Notes: generated by a model not told the origin, from the sequence alone. Numbered from the stretch's first letter, positions 8,038-17,068 are shown. The stretch is 64,000 nucleotides of DNA from Streptomyces sp. GSL17-111 (GCF_037911585.1 NZ_JBAJNS010000001.1:872001-936000), one strand, 5' to 3'. Translations and numbers: made by a program.

Positions 8038-9170
8038 GCGCGCGGAGGGGCCGGGGACCCCTGGCGCGCTGGGCCGCCCGGTGCCCGCACGTCCTCCTCG
8101 TCGTGTGTCCCGGCGCGACGGAGCTGCGGCTGGAGACGGAGGCGGCGCTGGCCGCGCTCGGCGGTGTGCGGGCCCTCGGGCCCGCGGACGCGGATGTGCT
8201 GCTCGTGGTCGGGGAGCCGTCGGCGGAGTTGCGGAGGGCCGCCGACGTCACGTGGTCGCAGCTGCCCGGGCCCCGCGCGCGCGGCGTCGTGGCCGGGCCG
8301 GGACGGGCCGAGGGCGTCCTGCGCCGACTCGTGCCCCTCCTGGGGGCGGCGGAGCAGGAGGACGACGCCGCCGGCCGGGACGACACCTCCGTCCCCGGCC
8401 CCGAGGAGGACCTGCCCGGCGGTCTGCCGATGGCCGACCGCGCCGAGGACCGCGACGGGCTGACGCTCGACGTGCTGCGGGTGCCGCTGGGCCCCGTCCT
8501 GCCGCACTGGCCCGCCGGGCTCGTCGTGGACGTCCGGCTCCAGGGGGACGTCGTCCGGAGCGCGACCGCCCGGGTGCTGCGGGCGGGGGCGGCGCGGCGG
8601 CCGTCCTACTGGGCGCCCGGTGCGGACGCCTCCCCGGACCTCCGGCGCAGGCGCTGCGCCGGCTCGCACCTCGACGCGCTGGCCCGGCTGCTGTCCGTCA
8701 CCGGCTGGGAGGGCGCCGCGTCCGGGGCGGTCGCGCTGCGGGACCGGCTGCTCGCCGGTGCACCGCACGAGCGCGTCCGGGCGGACTTCGGTCCCTGGCG
8801 GCGGCGTGTGGAGGGCTCGCGTCTGCTGCGGTGGAGCACCCGGGACGTGGGGGTGCTCCACCCGGCGGACGCGCGTCGCCTGGGGGTGGGCGGCCCCGCC
8901 GCCCGTGCGGCGCCCCCGCACGACGTCTCCGCCCGGCTGCGGCAGTGGCTCGTCGAGACGGACGCCGTGCTGGGCGGCGCGCCCCCGCCCGACGGCGGTC
9001 CGCGCGGGGAGCCCGCCGCCGCGCCCTCGGCCGCCCTGCTCCGGGCCGCTGTGGAGCTGCTGCCGGGGCTGGAGCTGGCGGAGGCCCGCACGGTCGTGGC
9101 GAGCTTCGACCCGGACCCCGACGAGCCGGCGGCCGATACGCCGGTCCCGGCCTCGGCGGGGGCGTCATGA
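8028..9170 (+). CDS. Degenerate NuoB/NuoD-like fusion protein of the reduced nuo cluster
   Basis: The 380-residue soluble protein sits where nuoB, nuoC and nuoD would be expected. Residues about 20-92 resemble NuoB (DADVLLVVGEP, then WSQLPGPR), and from residue 145 on the protein resembles NuoD or the NiFe-hydrogenase-type large subunit (VPLGPVLPHWP at 152-162, RRCAGSHLDALARLL, later RRVEGSRLL and GVLHPADARRLGVGGP). The NuoB cysteines that bind cluster N2 are not conserved: only isolated C19 and C27 are seen, with no CC pair. Catalytic electron transfer is therefore unlikely; a structural role replacing the connecting module is inferred. The GTG at 8028 has GAGAAGG 9 bases upstream and overlaps nuoA. 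Confidence 0.65.
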   Translation: MGVSARRGRGPLARWAARCPHVLLVVCPGATELRLETEAALAALGGVRALGPADADVLLVVGEPSAELRRAADVTWSQLPGPRARGVVAGPGRAEGVLRRLVPLLGAAEQEDDAAGRDDTSVPGPEEDLPGGLPMADRAEDRDGLTLDVLRVPLGPVLPHWPAGLVVDVRLQGDVVRSATARVLRAGAARRPSYWAPGADASPDLRRRRCAGSHLDALARLLSVTGWEGAASGAVALRDRLLAGAPHERVRADFGPWRRRVEGSRLLRWSTRDVGVLHPADARRLGVGGPAARAAPPHDVSARLRQWLVETDAVLGGAPPPDGGPRGEPAAAPSAALLRAAVELLPGLELAEARTVVASFDPDPDEPAADTPVPASAGAS

Positions 9171-10093
9171 CGGTCGACGCCGCCCCGGTGTGGGCGGCCC
9201 TGCCGGTGCTCGCCGCGCTGCTCGCGGTGGCCTCGGCGGGGGCCGTCCTGGACGCCGCGCTGCCCGGTGGCGCGGTCGGCGGCGGGGCGCGGGCGGCGCG
9301 GCCGTTCGCGGAGACGGCGCGGCTGCTGCGCCAGCGGCGCCGCACGACGGCCGTCCGCGACGGTCTGCTGTGGCAGGCCGGGGTGGCGGGGCCGGTGGTG
9401 GTCGCTGCGCTGATGATCGCCGTGGTGCCTTTCGGTGGGCACGTGGTGGCCGACGTCCCGGTGGGCGTCGTCTGGTTCAACGCGATGGACGTCTGCCTGT
9501 GGGCCGTGGTGTGGCTCGCGGGCTGGGGCCCGGACAGTCCGTACCCGCTGGTGGGCGGGTACCGCTATCTCGCCCAGGCCCTGGGGTACGAACTGCCGCT
9601 GATGTTCGCGCTGACCGCCCCGGCCGTGGCGGCGGGCAGCCTGGACGTGGGGGCGGTGGTGGAGGCGCAGGACGGGCTGTGGTTCGTGGTCTGGATGCCG
9701 GTGGCGTTCGTGGTGCTGCTGCTGGGGGTGGCCGGGTTCAGCCTGTGGGGGCCGTTCGGGGCCCCGGGCGGCGACGACGTCGCGGGGGGTGTGTTCGCCG
9801 AGGCGTCGGGCGTCGACCGGCTGCTGCTGCTCGCTGGCCGGTACGCCCTGCTGACGGCCGGGGCCGCCATGGCGGTCGCGCTGTTCCTCGGGGGCGGCGC
9901 GGGGCCGTGGCTGCCGGGCTGGCTGTGGTCGCTGCTGAAGACGCTGGCCGTGCTGGGCTGCCTGGTCGTGCTGCGGGGTCGGCTGCCCGGCTTACGGCCG
10001 CAGGTGGTGGTGCGGCTGGGCTGGGTGGTGGCCCTGCCCGTCGTGCTGCTCCAGGTGCTGGCCGTGTCGATCGTCGTCGTCGCGAAGGGGTGA
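9167..10093 (+). CDS. nuoH2: NADH-quinone oxidoreductase subunit H-like
   Basis: The 308-residue product has about eight hydrophobic helices and NuoH features: DGLLWQAG near the first amphipathic region, RYLAQALGYELPLMFAL and the terminal helices. NuoH forms much of the quinone pocket at the junction with the peripheral arm. It is shorter than typical NuoH (320 residues or more). The ATG at 9167 overlaps the preceding stop (ATGA). Codon 276 is TTA (9992-9994), the rare leucine codon read by the bldA tRNA in Streptomyces, which is unexpected in a respiratory gene. Confidence 0.9.
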   Translation: MTVDAAPVWAALPVLAALLAVASAGAVLDAALPGGAVGGGARAARPFAETARLLRQRRRTTAVRDGLLWQAGVAGPVVVAALMIAVVPFGGHVVADVPVGVVWFNAMDVCLWAVVWLAGWGPDSPYPLVGGYRYLAQALGYELPLMFALTAPAVAAGSLDVGAVVEAQDGLWFVVWMPVAFVVLLLGVAGFSLWGPFGAPGGDDVAGGVFAEASGVDRLLLLAGRYALLTAGAAMAVALFLGGGAGPWLPGWLWSLLKTLAVLGCLVVLRGRLPGLRPQVVVRLGWVVALPVVLLQVLAVSIVVVAKG

Positions 10094-10097
10094 GGTC

Positions 10098-10613
10098 GTG
10101 GAGGCGCTGCTGTTCTGGTCGCTTGCCGTGGTCGCGGTGGGCGCGGGGATCGCGGTGTTCCGGGTGGACTCGATGGCCAGGGCCACGTACGCCCTGGCAC
10201 TGTCCTTCGTCGCCGTGGGGCTGGCGCTGCTCCTGCTGGACCTGGCCTATCTCGGCGTGGTCACCGTGCTGATGATGGTCATGGAGATGGCGATCATGGC
10301 CGTGTTCATGATCATGTTCATGATGAACCCGGCGGGTCTGATGCCCATGTCCATGGTGCACAACCGGCGGGGCGCCCTCGCCCTGTCCGTGGGCGTGTTC
10401 CTCTCCCTGGCCGCCGTCGCCCTCCTGACCCCCTGGCCCGAGCGGCGCGGCACCGTGCCCGAGGACCCCACCCGGGCCGTCGGCACCGGGGTGATGGAGA
10501 CGAAGATGCTGGTGATGATCGGCGTCGGCGCCGTCCTGTTCACCACGATCGTGGCCGCTCTGGTCCTCTCCGCCTCCCGCAGCCGCTACGACGTGCGGGG
10601 CGGGCGCCGATGA
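10098..10613 (+). CDS. nuoJ2: NADH-quinone oxidoreductase subunit J-like
   Basis: This 171-residue membrane protein has five hydrophobic segments. The methionine-rich stretch after YLGVVTVLMMVMEMAIM corresponds to the conserved third helix of NuoJ with its pi-bulge region. NuoJ couples quinone chemistry to the antiporter subunits. The GTG start at 10098 lies 4 bases after the nuoH stop. The C-terminus overlaps the nuoK start. Confidence 0.9.
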   Translation: MEALLFWSLAVVAVGAGIAVFRVDSMARATYALALSFVAVGLALLLLDLAYLGVVTVLMMVMEMAIMAVFMIMFMMNPAGLMPMSMVHNRRGALALSVGVFLSLAAVALLTPWPERRGTVPEDPTRAVGTGVMETKMLVMIGVGAVLFTTIVAALVLSASRSRYDVRGGRR

Positions 10614-10915
10614 CGCCGGACCTCTTCCTCCTGCTGGCCGCCGCCCTCTTCGCGGTCGGCCTGTACGGGGCGCTCAGCCAGCAGTCCGTGGTGATGATCA
10701 TGATGGGTCTGGAGCTGATGATCAACGGCGTCATCGTGGCGGCCGCGTCCTTCTGGTACTTCGTCGCCCCCGCCCAGCCGGACGGTCAGGTGCTCGTCCT
10801 CGTCGTCATCTCCGCGATGACCGTCGAGATGGCGATGGGCTTCGCCGTCGTGACCCTGCTCTTCCGCGCCAAGGACGCCGACACGACCGACATGGCGGCG
10901 GAGCTGCGGCGGTGA
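10610..10915 (+). CDS. nuoK2: NADH-quinone oxidoreductase subunit K-like
   Basis: The 101-residue protein has three transmembrane helices and the NuoK/MnhC-type signature MIMMGLELMINGVIVAA, with the conserved membrane Glu in LELM. A second conserved acidic residue is in MTVEMAMGFAVV. The length is normal. It overlaps both neighbours (ATGA with nuoJ, GTGA with nuoL), which suggests translational coupling. Confidence 0.92.
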   Translation: MTPDLFLLLAAALFAVGLYGALSQQSVVMIMMGLELMINGVIVAAASFWYFVAPAQPDGQVLVLVVISAMTVEMAMGFAVVTLLFRAKDADTTDMAAELRR

Positions 10916-12762
10916 GCGGCGCCCTGCTGTGGACGCTGGTCCTCCTGCCCGCCGTGCCGGGCGGGGTGCTCGCCCTCGCCGGGGGCGACCGGGACGGGCG
11001 GGACCGGGACGGCCGGTGGGGCCGCACGGCCGGGGTGGTCGCCCTCGCCGTCGCGGCGGCCACCGCCGTCCTGGCCCTGCTCGCCGCCGTGCACCGGCCG
11101 CGCGCCACGGCGGACTTCCTGCCGGGCGGTCCGCTCGCGCTGGCCGTGGACGGGCTGTCCGCCGTGGTGATCGTCACCGTGTCGGCGGTCGGCCTCCTCG
11201 TCCTCCTCTTCGCGACGGCCGACATCGACGCGGGACGCCCCCGGTTCTTCGGCCTGATGCTGCTGTTCCTCGCCGCCGTCCTCCTGACCGCCACGGCCAC
11301 CACGCTGACCGGGCTGCTGCTGGCCTGGGAGGTGATGGGCGCGACGTCCTACGGCCTGATCGCCTTCCACTGGCGGACGGACGGCCCTCCGGCGGCCGGA
11401 ACGGTCGCCTTCCTCACCACCCGCACGGGGGACGTCGGCCTCTACCTGGCGGCGGGCGCGGCCCTGGCGGGCGGCGGCACCTTCGCCCTGGACACCCTGC
11501 CCGGGCTGGCGGGCGGCTGGCGGCAGCTCGCAGCGGCCGGGGTCCTCGCCGCCGCACTCGGCAAGGCGGCCCAGCTTCCGTTCTCCTTCTGGCTCTCCCG
11601 GGCCATGCTCGGCCCCAGCCCGGTCAGCGCGCTGCTCCACTCGGCCGCCATGGTCGCCATGGGCGGCTACCTGCTGCTGCGTCTGCACCCCCTGCTCTCC
11701 GCCACCGGGTGGGCGGCCGACGTCGCGGCCTGGACGGGTGCGCTGACGGCCCTGGCCCTGGGAGCCGTGGCGCTCGCCCAGCGCGACCTCAAGCAGCTGC
11801 TGGCCGCCTCCACCGCCGCCCAGCTCGGCTTCGTGGTCCTGGCCGCCGGTGCCGGGGCGCTGGCGGGCGGCACGGCCCACCTCGTCGCGCACGCGGCGGT
11901 CAAGGCGCTGCTCTTCCTGACCGCCGGGGCGTGGCTGACGACACGGGGGACGCAGCGGCTGCGCGCCCTGCGCGGCGCCGCCCGTCCCGACCGGAGCGTC
12001 GGCCTGCCGTTCACCGTCGGCGCGCTCGCCCTGGCGGGCGTCCCCCCGCTGTCGCTGTGGGCGACGAAGGACGAGATCCTCGCCGGCGTCGAACACCCCG
12101 CGCTGTACGGCGTCGCCCTGGGGGCCGCCGTGCTCTCGGCGGGTTACGCGGGCAAGGCACTGGGCCTGCTGCTGCGGCCGCCCGAGCGGGCGCGGCGGCG
12201 CCTGCGCGCCCCGCGCCCCGCCGAACGCCTCCCGCTGGCCGTCCTCGCTCTCGGCGCGGCCGTCCTGGGCGTCCTGGCCCTGCCCGCCCTGGGCGGCGAC
12301 AGGCTGAAGGCCGTGCTCGGCGTCCCCGGGGAGCCCGCCGCCGGGGCCGGAACGATGGTGGTCACCGCCGCCCTCGCCGTGGCGGTCACCACGGGCGCGG
12401 TCCTTCTCGCGGACCGTCTGCCCGAGCCCGCCCGGGCGCGGAACTGGCTCGGCCTGGAAGCGGCGGCCCGCGCCCTCGTCGTACGACCGGTGCTGGCGGC
12501 GGCCGGTGCGCTGGCCCGGTTCGACGACACCGTCGTGGACCGGGCCGTGGCCGCCGCTCCGCGGGCGGTGCGCCGCCTGGCCGGGTGGACCGCCCGCGCC
12601 GACCGCGGCGGCGTCGACGGCCTCGTGCGGGGCGTCGCCACCGGGACACGACGCCTGGGCGCGGCCGCGCTGCGACCGCAGACCGGGCAGCTCCACCAGT
12701 ACTACGCCCAGGCCGTCGCCCTCCTGGCCGCATCCGTCGCCCTGCTCCTGCTGTTGAGGTGA
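10912..12762 (+). CDS. nuoL2: NADH-quinone oxidoreductase subunit L-like antiporter subunit
   Basis: The 616-residue membrane protein belongs to the proton-translocating Mrp/NuoL family. Visible hallmarks are LLLAWEVMGATSYGLI (TM5 Glu), GKAAQLPFSFWLSRAMLGPSP (TM7 lysine and loop), SALLHSAAMVAMGGYLL and DLKQLLAASTAAQLGF. The C-terminus has a further amphipathic extension and a final helix, as expected for the lateral helix of NuoL. It starts with GTG at 10912. Confidence 0.92.
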   Translation: MSGALLWTLVLLPAVPGGVLALAGGDRDGRDRDGRWGRTAGVVALAVAAATAVLALLAAVHRPRATADFLPGGPLALAVDGLSAVVIVTVSAVGLLVLLFATADIDAGRPRFFGLMLLFLAAVLLTATATTLTGLLLAWEVMGATSYGLIAFHWRTDGPPAAGTVAFLTTRTGDVGLYLAAGAALAGGGTFALDTLPGLAGGWRQLAAAGVLAAALGKAAQLPFSFWLSRAMLGPSPVSALLHSAAMVAMGGYLLLRLHPLLSATGWAADVAAWTGALTALALGAVALAQRDLKQLLAASTAAQLGFVVLAAGAGALAGGTAHLVAHAAVKALLFLTAGAWLTTRGTQRLRALRGAARPDRSVGLPFTVGALALAGVPPLSLWATKDEILAGVEHPALYGVALGAAVLSAGYAGKALGLLLRPPERARRRLRAPRPAERLPLAVLALGAAVLGVLALPALGGDRLKAVLGVPGEPAAGAGTMVVTAALAVAVTTGAVLLADRLPEPARARNWLGLEAAARALVVRPVLAAAGALARFDDTVVDRAVAAAPRAVRRLAGWTARADRGGVDGLVRGVATGTRRLGAAALRPQTGQLHQYYAQAVALLAASVALLLLLR

Positions 12763-14258
12763 GCGTGCTCTCCCTGACCGTCTTCGCCCCGCTCGTCGCG
12801 GCCGCGCTGCTCCTGTCCGCCCGGCGTCTGCCGGACCGCGCCGTGGTCTGGACATGGGTGGTGGTCGCGGCGGCGGAGCTCGCGCTGACGGTCGCGCTGT
12901 GGGTGACGTACGACGGCGAGGGCATCGGCCACGAGACCGACCGGCCCTGGATCCCCGGCGCCGGCGCGGGGTACCACGTCGGCGTCGACGGCCTGTCGCT
13001 GCCGCTGCTCGCCCTCACCGCCGTCGTCTTCCTCATGTGCGCCGTCCACACGCTGCGCCGGGAGAGGGAGCACGACGTCCGCCGCTTCGCGGTCCTCTTC
13101 CTCGCCCTGGAGACGACCTGCCTCGGGCTGTTCGCCGCCCTCGACCTGATCCTCTTCTTCCTCTTCTTCGACCTCTCCATCGTCGGCATGTACCTCGTCA
13201 TCGCCGGCTGGGGGCACGGGGCGCGGGCCGCGCTCTCGGCGCTGAAGTTCTTCCTCTACACCTTCGTCGGCTCACTCGCGCTGCTGCTCGGGTTCATCGG
13301 TCTGTACGCCGCCTCGACCCCGCACACCTTCGACATCGTCGAGCTCACCGGCGACCCGCCGCTGCGGGGTGAGGGCGCCGGGGGTGCGCTCGTGCTGCTG
13401 GCGCTCTGTGTCGGGCTCGCCGTCAAGACACCGACGGTCCCCTTCCACACGTGGATGCCGCCCGCCCACACCGACGCCCCCGCCGCCGGTTCCGCCGTCC
13501 TCGCCGCCGTCCTGCTGAAGATGGGCACCTACGGGTTCGTCCGCATCGCCATGCCGGTGCTGCCGGACGCCTGGCGGACGTACGCGCTCGTCGTCGTGGT
13601 CGTGGGTGTGGTCTCCGTGCTGTACGGCGCCCTGGTCGCCCTCGCGCAGACCGACTTCAAGCGGATGGTGGCCTACACCAGCGTCAACCACATGGGGTAC
13701 GTCCTGCTGGCGCTCGGCGCCGCCGGGATCGTCGGCGGCGGCGACGCCGGGACGCGGACCGTGGCCGTCACCGGCGCGGTGGTGCAGATGGTCAGCCACG
13801 GGCTGATCACCGGGGCGCTGTTCCTCCTCGCCGGGGTGCTCCGGGACCGGGCGGGCACCTACGAGATGGACGCCTACGGCGGCCTCGCCGGCCCCGCGCC
13901 GCGCTTCGCGGCCCTCACCGCCCTGGCCGCCTTCGCCTCGCTCGGCCTGCCCGGCTTCAGCGGCTTCGTCGCCGAGTTCCAGATCTTCGCCGGATCGCTC
14001 GGCCCGGCCCCCGTCCCCACAGCACTGGCCCTCCTCGGCATCCTCGTGACCGCCGGACTGTTCCTGTGGGCGCTGCACCGGGTGTTCCTGGGCCCCCCGG
14101 GGAACGCCACCGCCTCGGTGCACGACCTCCGACCGGCCGAGACGTGGTCCGTGGTGCCGCTCCTGGCGCTCTCGGTGGCCGTCGGCCTCGCACCCCGGTG
14201 GCTGCTGGATACGGTCGAACCGGCGGCTCGGCGGGTCGTCGAACTGGTCACCGGGTGA
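12759..14258 (+). CDS. nuoM2: NADH-quinone oxidoreductase subunit M-like antiporter subunit
   Basis: The 499-residue protein is a second antiporter-like subunit. It carries KFFLYTFVGSLALLLGF, TVPFHTWMPPAHTDAPAAGS (TM7 region) and DFKRMVAYTSVNHMGYVLLA, all strongly NuoM-like. About 14 transmembrane helices are apparent. The GTG start at 12759 overlaps the nuoL stop; a second in-frame GTG lies at 12765. It contributes one of the proton channels of the membrane arm. Confidence 0.92.
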   Translation: MSVLSLTVFAPLVAAALLLSARRLPDRAVVWTWVVVAAAELALTVALWVTYDGEGIGHETDRPWIPGAGAGYHVGVDGLSLPLLALTAVVFLMCAVHTLRREREHDVRRFAVLFLALETTCLGLFAALDLILFFLFFDLSIVGMYLVIAGWGHGARAALSALKFFLYTFVGSLALLLGFIGLYAASTPHTFDIVELTGDPPLRGEGAGGALVLLALCVGLAVKTPTVPFHTWMPPAHTDAPAAGSAVLAAVLLKMGTYGFVRIAMPVLPDAWRTYALVVVVVGVVSVLYGALVALAQTDFKRMVAYTSVNHMGYVLLALGAAGIVGGGDAGTRTVAVTGAVVQMVSHGLITGALFLLAGVLRDRAGTYEMDAYGGLAGPAPRFAALTALAAFASLGLPGFSGFVAEFQIFAGSLGPAPVPTALALLGILVTAGLFLWALHRVFLGPPGNATASVHDLRPAETWSVVPLLALSVAVGLAPRWLLDTVEPAARRVVELVTG

Positions 14259-15673
14259 TCGGTGTGCACAAGGATCCGCTGGCCCTGGCCCCCGAGCTGC
14301 TCCTGCTCCTCGGGGCCGTCCTCACCCTGCTCACCGGCTCCTACCTCCCCCGGGAACGCCAGTGGCCCGCCCGGTTGATCGCGGCCCTCGCGCTCGTCGG
14401 CTCCCTCACGGTGGCCGTCGTCCAGGCCGCCGGGGACGACCGCATGGTCTACGCGCACACCTACGCCGTCGACGGGCCGACCCACACCGCGCGCGTCCTG
14501 GTGCCGCTGGCCGCACTGGCGGTGCTCGCCCTCTCCGTCGAGCGGACCCGGGGCGACCGGCGGGAGGCCGAGTTCTCCGTGCTCGTGCTGCTCGGGTCGC
14601 TCGGCAGCGTTCTTCTCGCGGGCGCCTCCGACCTGCTGGTCCTCGCCGTCGCCTACCTGCTCGCCTCCTTCCCCCTGTACGCGCTGGCGGGATGGGCCCG
14701 GGACGCGCGCGGGGCCGAGGCCGCGCTCAAGACGTACCTCCTCGGGGCCCTCCTCGGCATCACCCTGCTGCTCGGCGTCACGCTGCTCTACGGCCTCGCG
14801 GGCGCCACCGACTACGCCGGGCTGCGGGACGCCCTGGGCGGCGCGCCGAGGGCCGCGCTCGCGGTGGGCGTCGTCGCCCTGCTGGCCGGGCTGCTGTTCA
14901 AGGCGGGCGCGGTGCCGGGCCACTTCTGGGTACCGGACGCCGCTGCGGGGGCGACCCCGCCGGCCGCCGCCTTCCTCACCACGGTGCCGAAGATCGGCGG
15001 CCTCATCGCCCTGGCCCGCGTCCTGCTCACCGTCCCCGACTCCGTCGTGGACTGGCGGCTGCTGGTGGCCGCCGTCGCCACGGCCGGGATGACGCTCGGC
15101 AATCTCGCCGCCTTCGGCCAGCGGGACCCGCTGCGGCTCCTGGGCTACTCCACGGTCAGCCAGGCCGGGTACGCCCTCATGGCCGTCGCGGTCGCCGGTC
15201 GGGAGAACGCCCTGCGCGCCCTGCTGTTCTACCTCGCGGCCTACGCGCTCACCAACGTGGGCGCCTTCGCCGTCGCCGCCGCCCTGCCCGCCCGGACGAC
15301 ACTGGGCGCCTACCGGGGGCTCGGCCGCCACCGGCCGTGGACGACGGCCGCGCTGGCCGTCTGCCTCCTCGGGCTCGTGGGCACCCCGCCGACGGCCGTG
15401 TTCGTCGGCAAGCTGACCGTCTTCTCCGCCACCTGGGACGGCGGCATGGCCTGGCTCGTGGTCGTCGCGGCACTCAACACGGTGGCCAGCCTCTTCTACT
15501 ACCTGCGCTGGCTGGCCCCGGCCCTCACGCCGGCCGCACCGGTGGCCGCACCGGTGGAGGACGTGCGCCCCTGGGCGTCCTCCACGGCCGTGGGGGCGGC
15601 GGCCGTGACCGTGGCGCTGGGCGTCGCGGCGGGCCCCGTCCTCGCGGTGCTGCCCGACGGCCTGCTGCGCTGA
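14255..15673 (+). CDS. nuoN2: NADH-quinone oxidoreductase subunit N-like antiporter subunit
   Basis: The 472-residue membrane protein ends the operon. NuoN features include AEAALKTYLLGALLG, FKAGAVPGHFWVPDAAAGA and PLRLLGYSTVSQAGYALMAV. The GTG start at 14255 overlaps the nuoM stop. The operon therefore encodes a full membrane arm (A, H, J, K, L, M, N) but none of NuoC, E, F, G or I. The cluster converges on the DUF5997 gene only 22 bases downstream, with no obvious hairpin between them. Confidence 0.92.
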   Translation: MIGVHKDPLALAPELLLLLGAVLTLLTGSYLPRERQWPARLIAALALVGSLTVAVVQAAGDDRMVYAHTYAVDGPTHTARVLVPLAALAVLALSVERTRGDRREAEFSVLVLLGSLGSVLLAGASDLLVLAVAYLLASFPLYALAGWARDARGAEAALKTYLLGALLGITLLLGVTLLYGLAGATDYAGLRDALGGAPRAALAVGVVALLAGLLFKAGAVPGHFWVPDAAAGATPPAAAFLTTVPKIGGLIALARVLLTVPDSVVDWRLLVAAVATAGMTLGNLAAFGQRDPLRLLGYSTVSQAGYALMAVAVAGRENALRALLFYLAAYALTNVGAFAVAAALPARTTLGAYRGLGRHRPWTTAALAVCLLGLVGTPPTAVFVGKLTVFSATWDGGMAWLVVVAALNTVASLFYYLRWLAPALTPAAPVAAPVEDVRPWASSTAVGAAAVTVALGVAAGPVLAVLPDGLLR

Positions 15674-15695
15674 GGAGCGGCCGACCGGTAGCGGG

Positions 15696-16115
15696 TCAGG
15701 CCCGGCGGGGGCCGGTCTCCTCGGTCTGTCCCGCAGCCGGGCGGTCCTGCTTCTTCTCCTTCAGCCGCGCGGCCTCGGCGCGCACGTCGGCCTGCGTGGC
15801 GCGCTCCTTGCGGAGCCATTCCGGGTCCTCCTGCTTCAGCGCCTCGATCTGCTCCGAGGTGAGCGCTTCGGTGACGCCGCCGCGCGCGAGGCCCGAGATG
15901 GAGACCCCCAGGCGGGCCGCGACGACGGGCCTCGGGTGCGGACCGTTGCGCCGCAGCTCCCGCAGCCACGCGGGCGGATCGGCCTGGAGCGCGTTCAGTT
16001 CGTCCCGGGAGACGACCCCGTCCCGGAACTCCGCAGGGGTGGCGTCGAGGTACACACCCAGCTTCTTGGCCGCCGTCGCGGGCTTCATGGTCTGGGTCTT
16101 CCGGTGCGCCGTCAT
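15696..16115 (-). CDS. DUF5997 family protein
   Basis: The 139-residue soluble protein begins MTAHRKTQTMKPATAAKKLG and contains FRDGVVSRDELNAL, then PHPRPVVAARLGVSISGL, which reads like a helix-turn-helix, and a charged Lys/Glu-rich tail (about 100-139). I recognise it as DUF5997, an actinobacterial family usually beside a LysR-type effector-domain gene, as here. The function is unknown; DNA binding is plausible from the HTH-like part. An internal ATG at 16088 (MKPATAAK) is an alternative start. Confidence 0.75.
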   Translation of the reverse strand: MTAHRKTQTMKPATAAKKLGVYLDATPAEFRDGVVSRDELNALQADPPAWLRELRRNGPHPRPVVAARLGVSISGLARGGVTEALTSEQIEALKQEDPEWLRKERATQADVRAEAARLKEKKQDRPAAGQTEETGPRRA

Positions 16116-16172
16116 GCGGTCCAGGATATCGAGCGTCCGCGCCCTCCCCGACCACGCCGGTAGCCTGGCCCG
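16116..16172. promoter_or_regulatory. Divergent promoter region, both genes possibly leaderless
   Basis: Only 57 bases separate the two divergent starts. On the + strand TAGCCT (16161-16166) lies 6 bases before the GTG at 16173. On the - strand TATCCT (complement of 16123-16128) lies 7 bases before the ATG at 16115. Neither start has a purine-rich ribosome-binding site. No clear -35 hexamers are seen. Confidence 0.4.
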
Positions 16173-16985
16173 GTGACAGGCCAGGAACCACCTCCTCCCC
16201 CGCCCGCCTCCGCCGCGTCCCCTCAGGCGTTCCGCCTCGCGTACGTTCCCGGCGTGACGCCCGGCAAGTGGGTGCGGACCTGGGAGGAGCGGCACCCCGG
16301 TGTCCCGCTGCGCCTGGTGGACGTCTCCCCCGCCGACGCCTCCGGCGTGCTGCTGCGGGGTGCGGCCGACGCGGCGCTGCTGCGGCTGCCCGTGGACCGG
16401 GCGGTGTTCCACGCCATCCCCCTGTACACCGAGACCACCGTCGTCGTGGTGCCGAAGGACCACCTGGTGACGGCGGCGGACGAGGTGGCGCTGGAGGAGC
16501 TCGCGGACGAGATCCTCCTCCACCCCCTGGACGACACGCTCGACTGGGAGGCGCCTCCCGGACGGCCCGCGCTGGACCGTCCGGCCACGACCGGGGACGC
16601 CGTCGAACTCGTGGCGGCGGGCGTCGGTCTGCTGGTCGTCCCCCAGTCCCTGGCCCGCCTGCACCACCGCAGGGACCTGACCTACCGGACGGTGGCCGAC
16701 GCGCCGCAGTCCGGCGTCGCGCTGGCCTGGCCGGAGGAGCGGACGACGGACGCCGTGGAGGACTTCATCGGCGTCGTGCGCGGGCGGACCGTCAACAGCA
16801 CGCGCGGCCGACGCCGGTCGGATGCGCCGGAACAGCCTCGGCAGGAGAAGAAGGGGAAGCAGGGGAAGCGTTCGCGCGCGGCCGGTACGCTCCCGGCGTC
16901 CTCCGGCACCGGGTCCGCCGGGAAGAAGCCGCGCGGCGGCACCGGCGCGCGGCGCGGCACCGGCCGCCCGCGCCGCCGTTCGTAG
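16173..16985 (+). CDS. LysR-type effector-binding domain protein without DNA-binding domain
   Basis: The 270-residue product has a LysR substrate-binding fold (about residues 18-205): FRLAYVPGVTPGKWV, VDVSPADASGVLLRGAADAAL, TETTVVVVPKDH and AAGVGLLVVPQSLARL. The N-terminal HTH of LysR regulators is absent. The last 65 residues are Lys/Arg/Gly-rich and probably disordered, possibly nucleic-acid binding. It is divergent from the DUF5997 gene, whose HTH-like segment could supply DNA binding in trans; that is inference. The GTG at 16173 is preceded by a -10-like TAGCCT. Confidence 0.75.
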   Translation: MTGQEPPPPPPASAASPQAFRLAYVPGVTPGKWVRTWEERHPGVPLRLVDVSPADASGVLLRGAADAALLRLPVDRAVFHAIPLYTETTVVVVPKDHLVTAADEVALEELADEILLHPLDDTLDWEAPPGRPALDRPATTGDAVELVAAGVGLLVVPQSLARLHHRRDLTYRTVADAPQSGVALAWPEERTTDAVEDFIGVVRGRTVNSTRGRRRSDAPEQPRQEKKGKQGKRSRAAGTLPASSGTGSAGKKPRGGTGARRGTGRPRRRS

Positions 16986-17068
16986 CCCGCCGGCCCCTGC
17001 CGGGCGTTCCGCCTCCGCCGCCGCAGCCGTACCGCGTCAGCGTCCTCCACCAGCCACGACTCAGTGAA

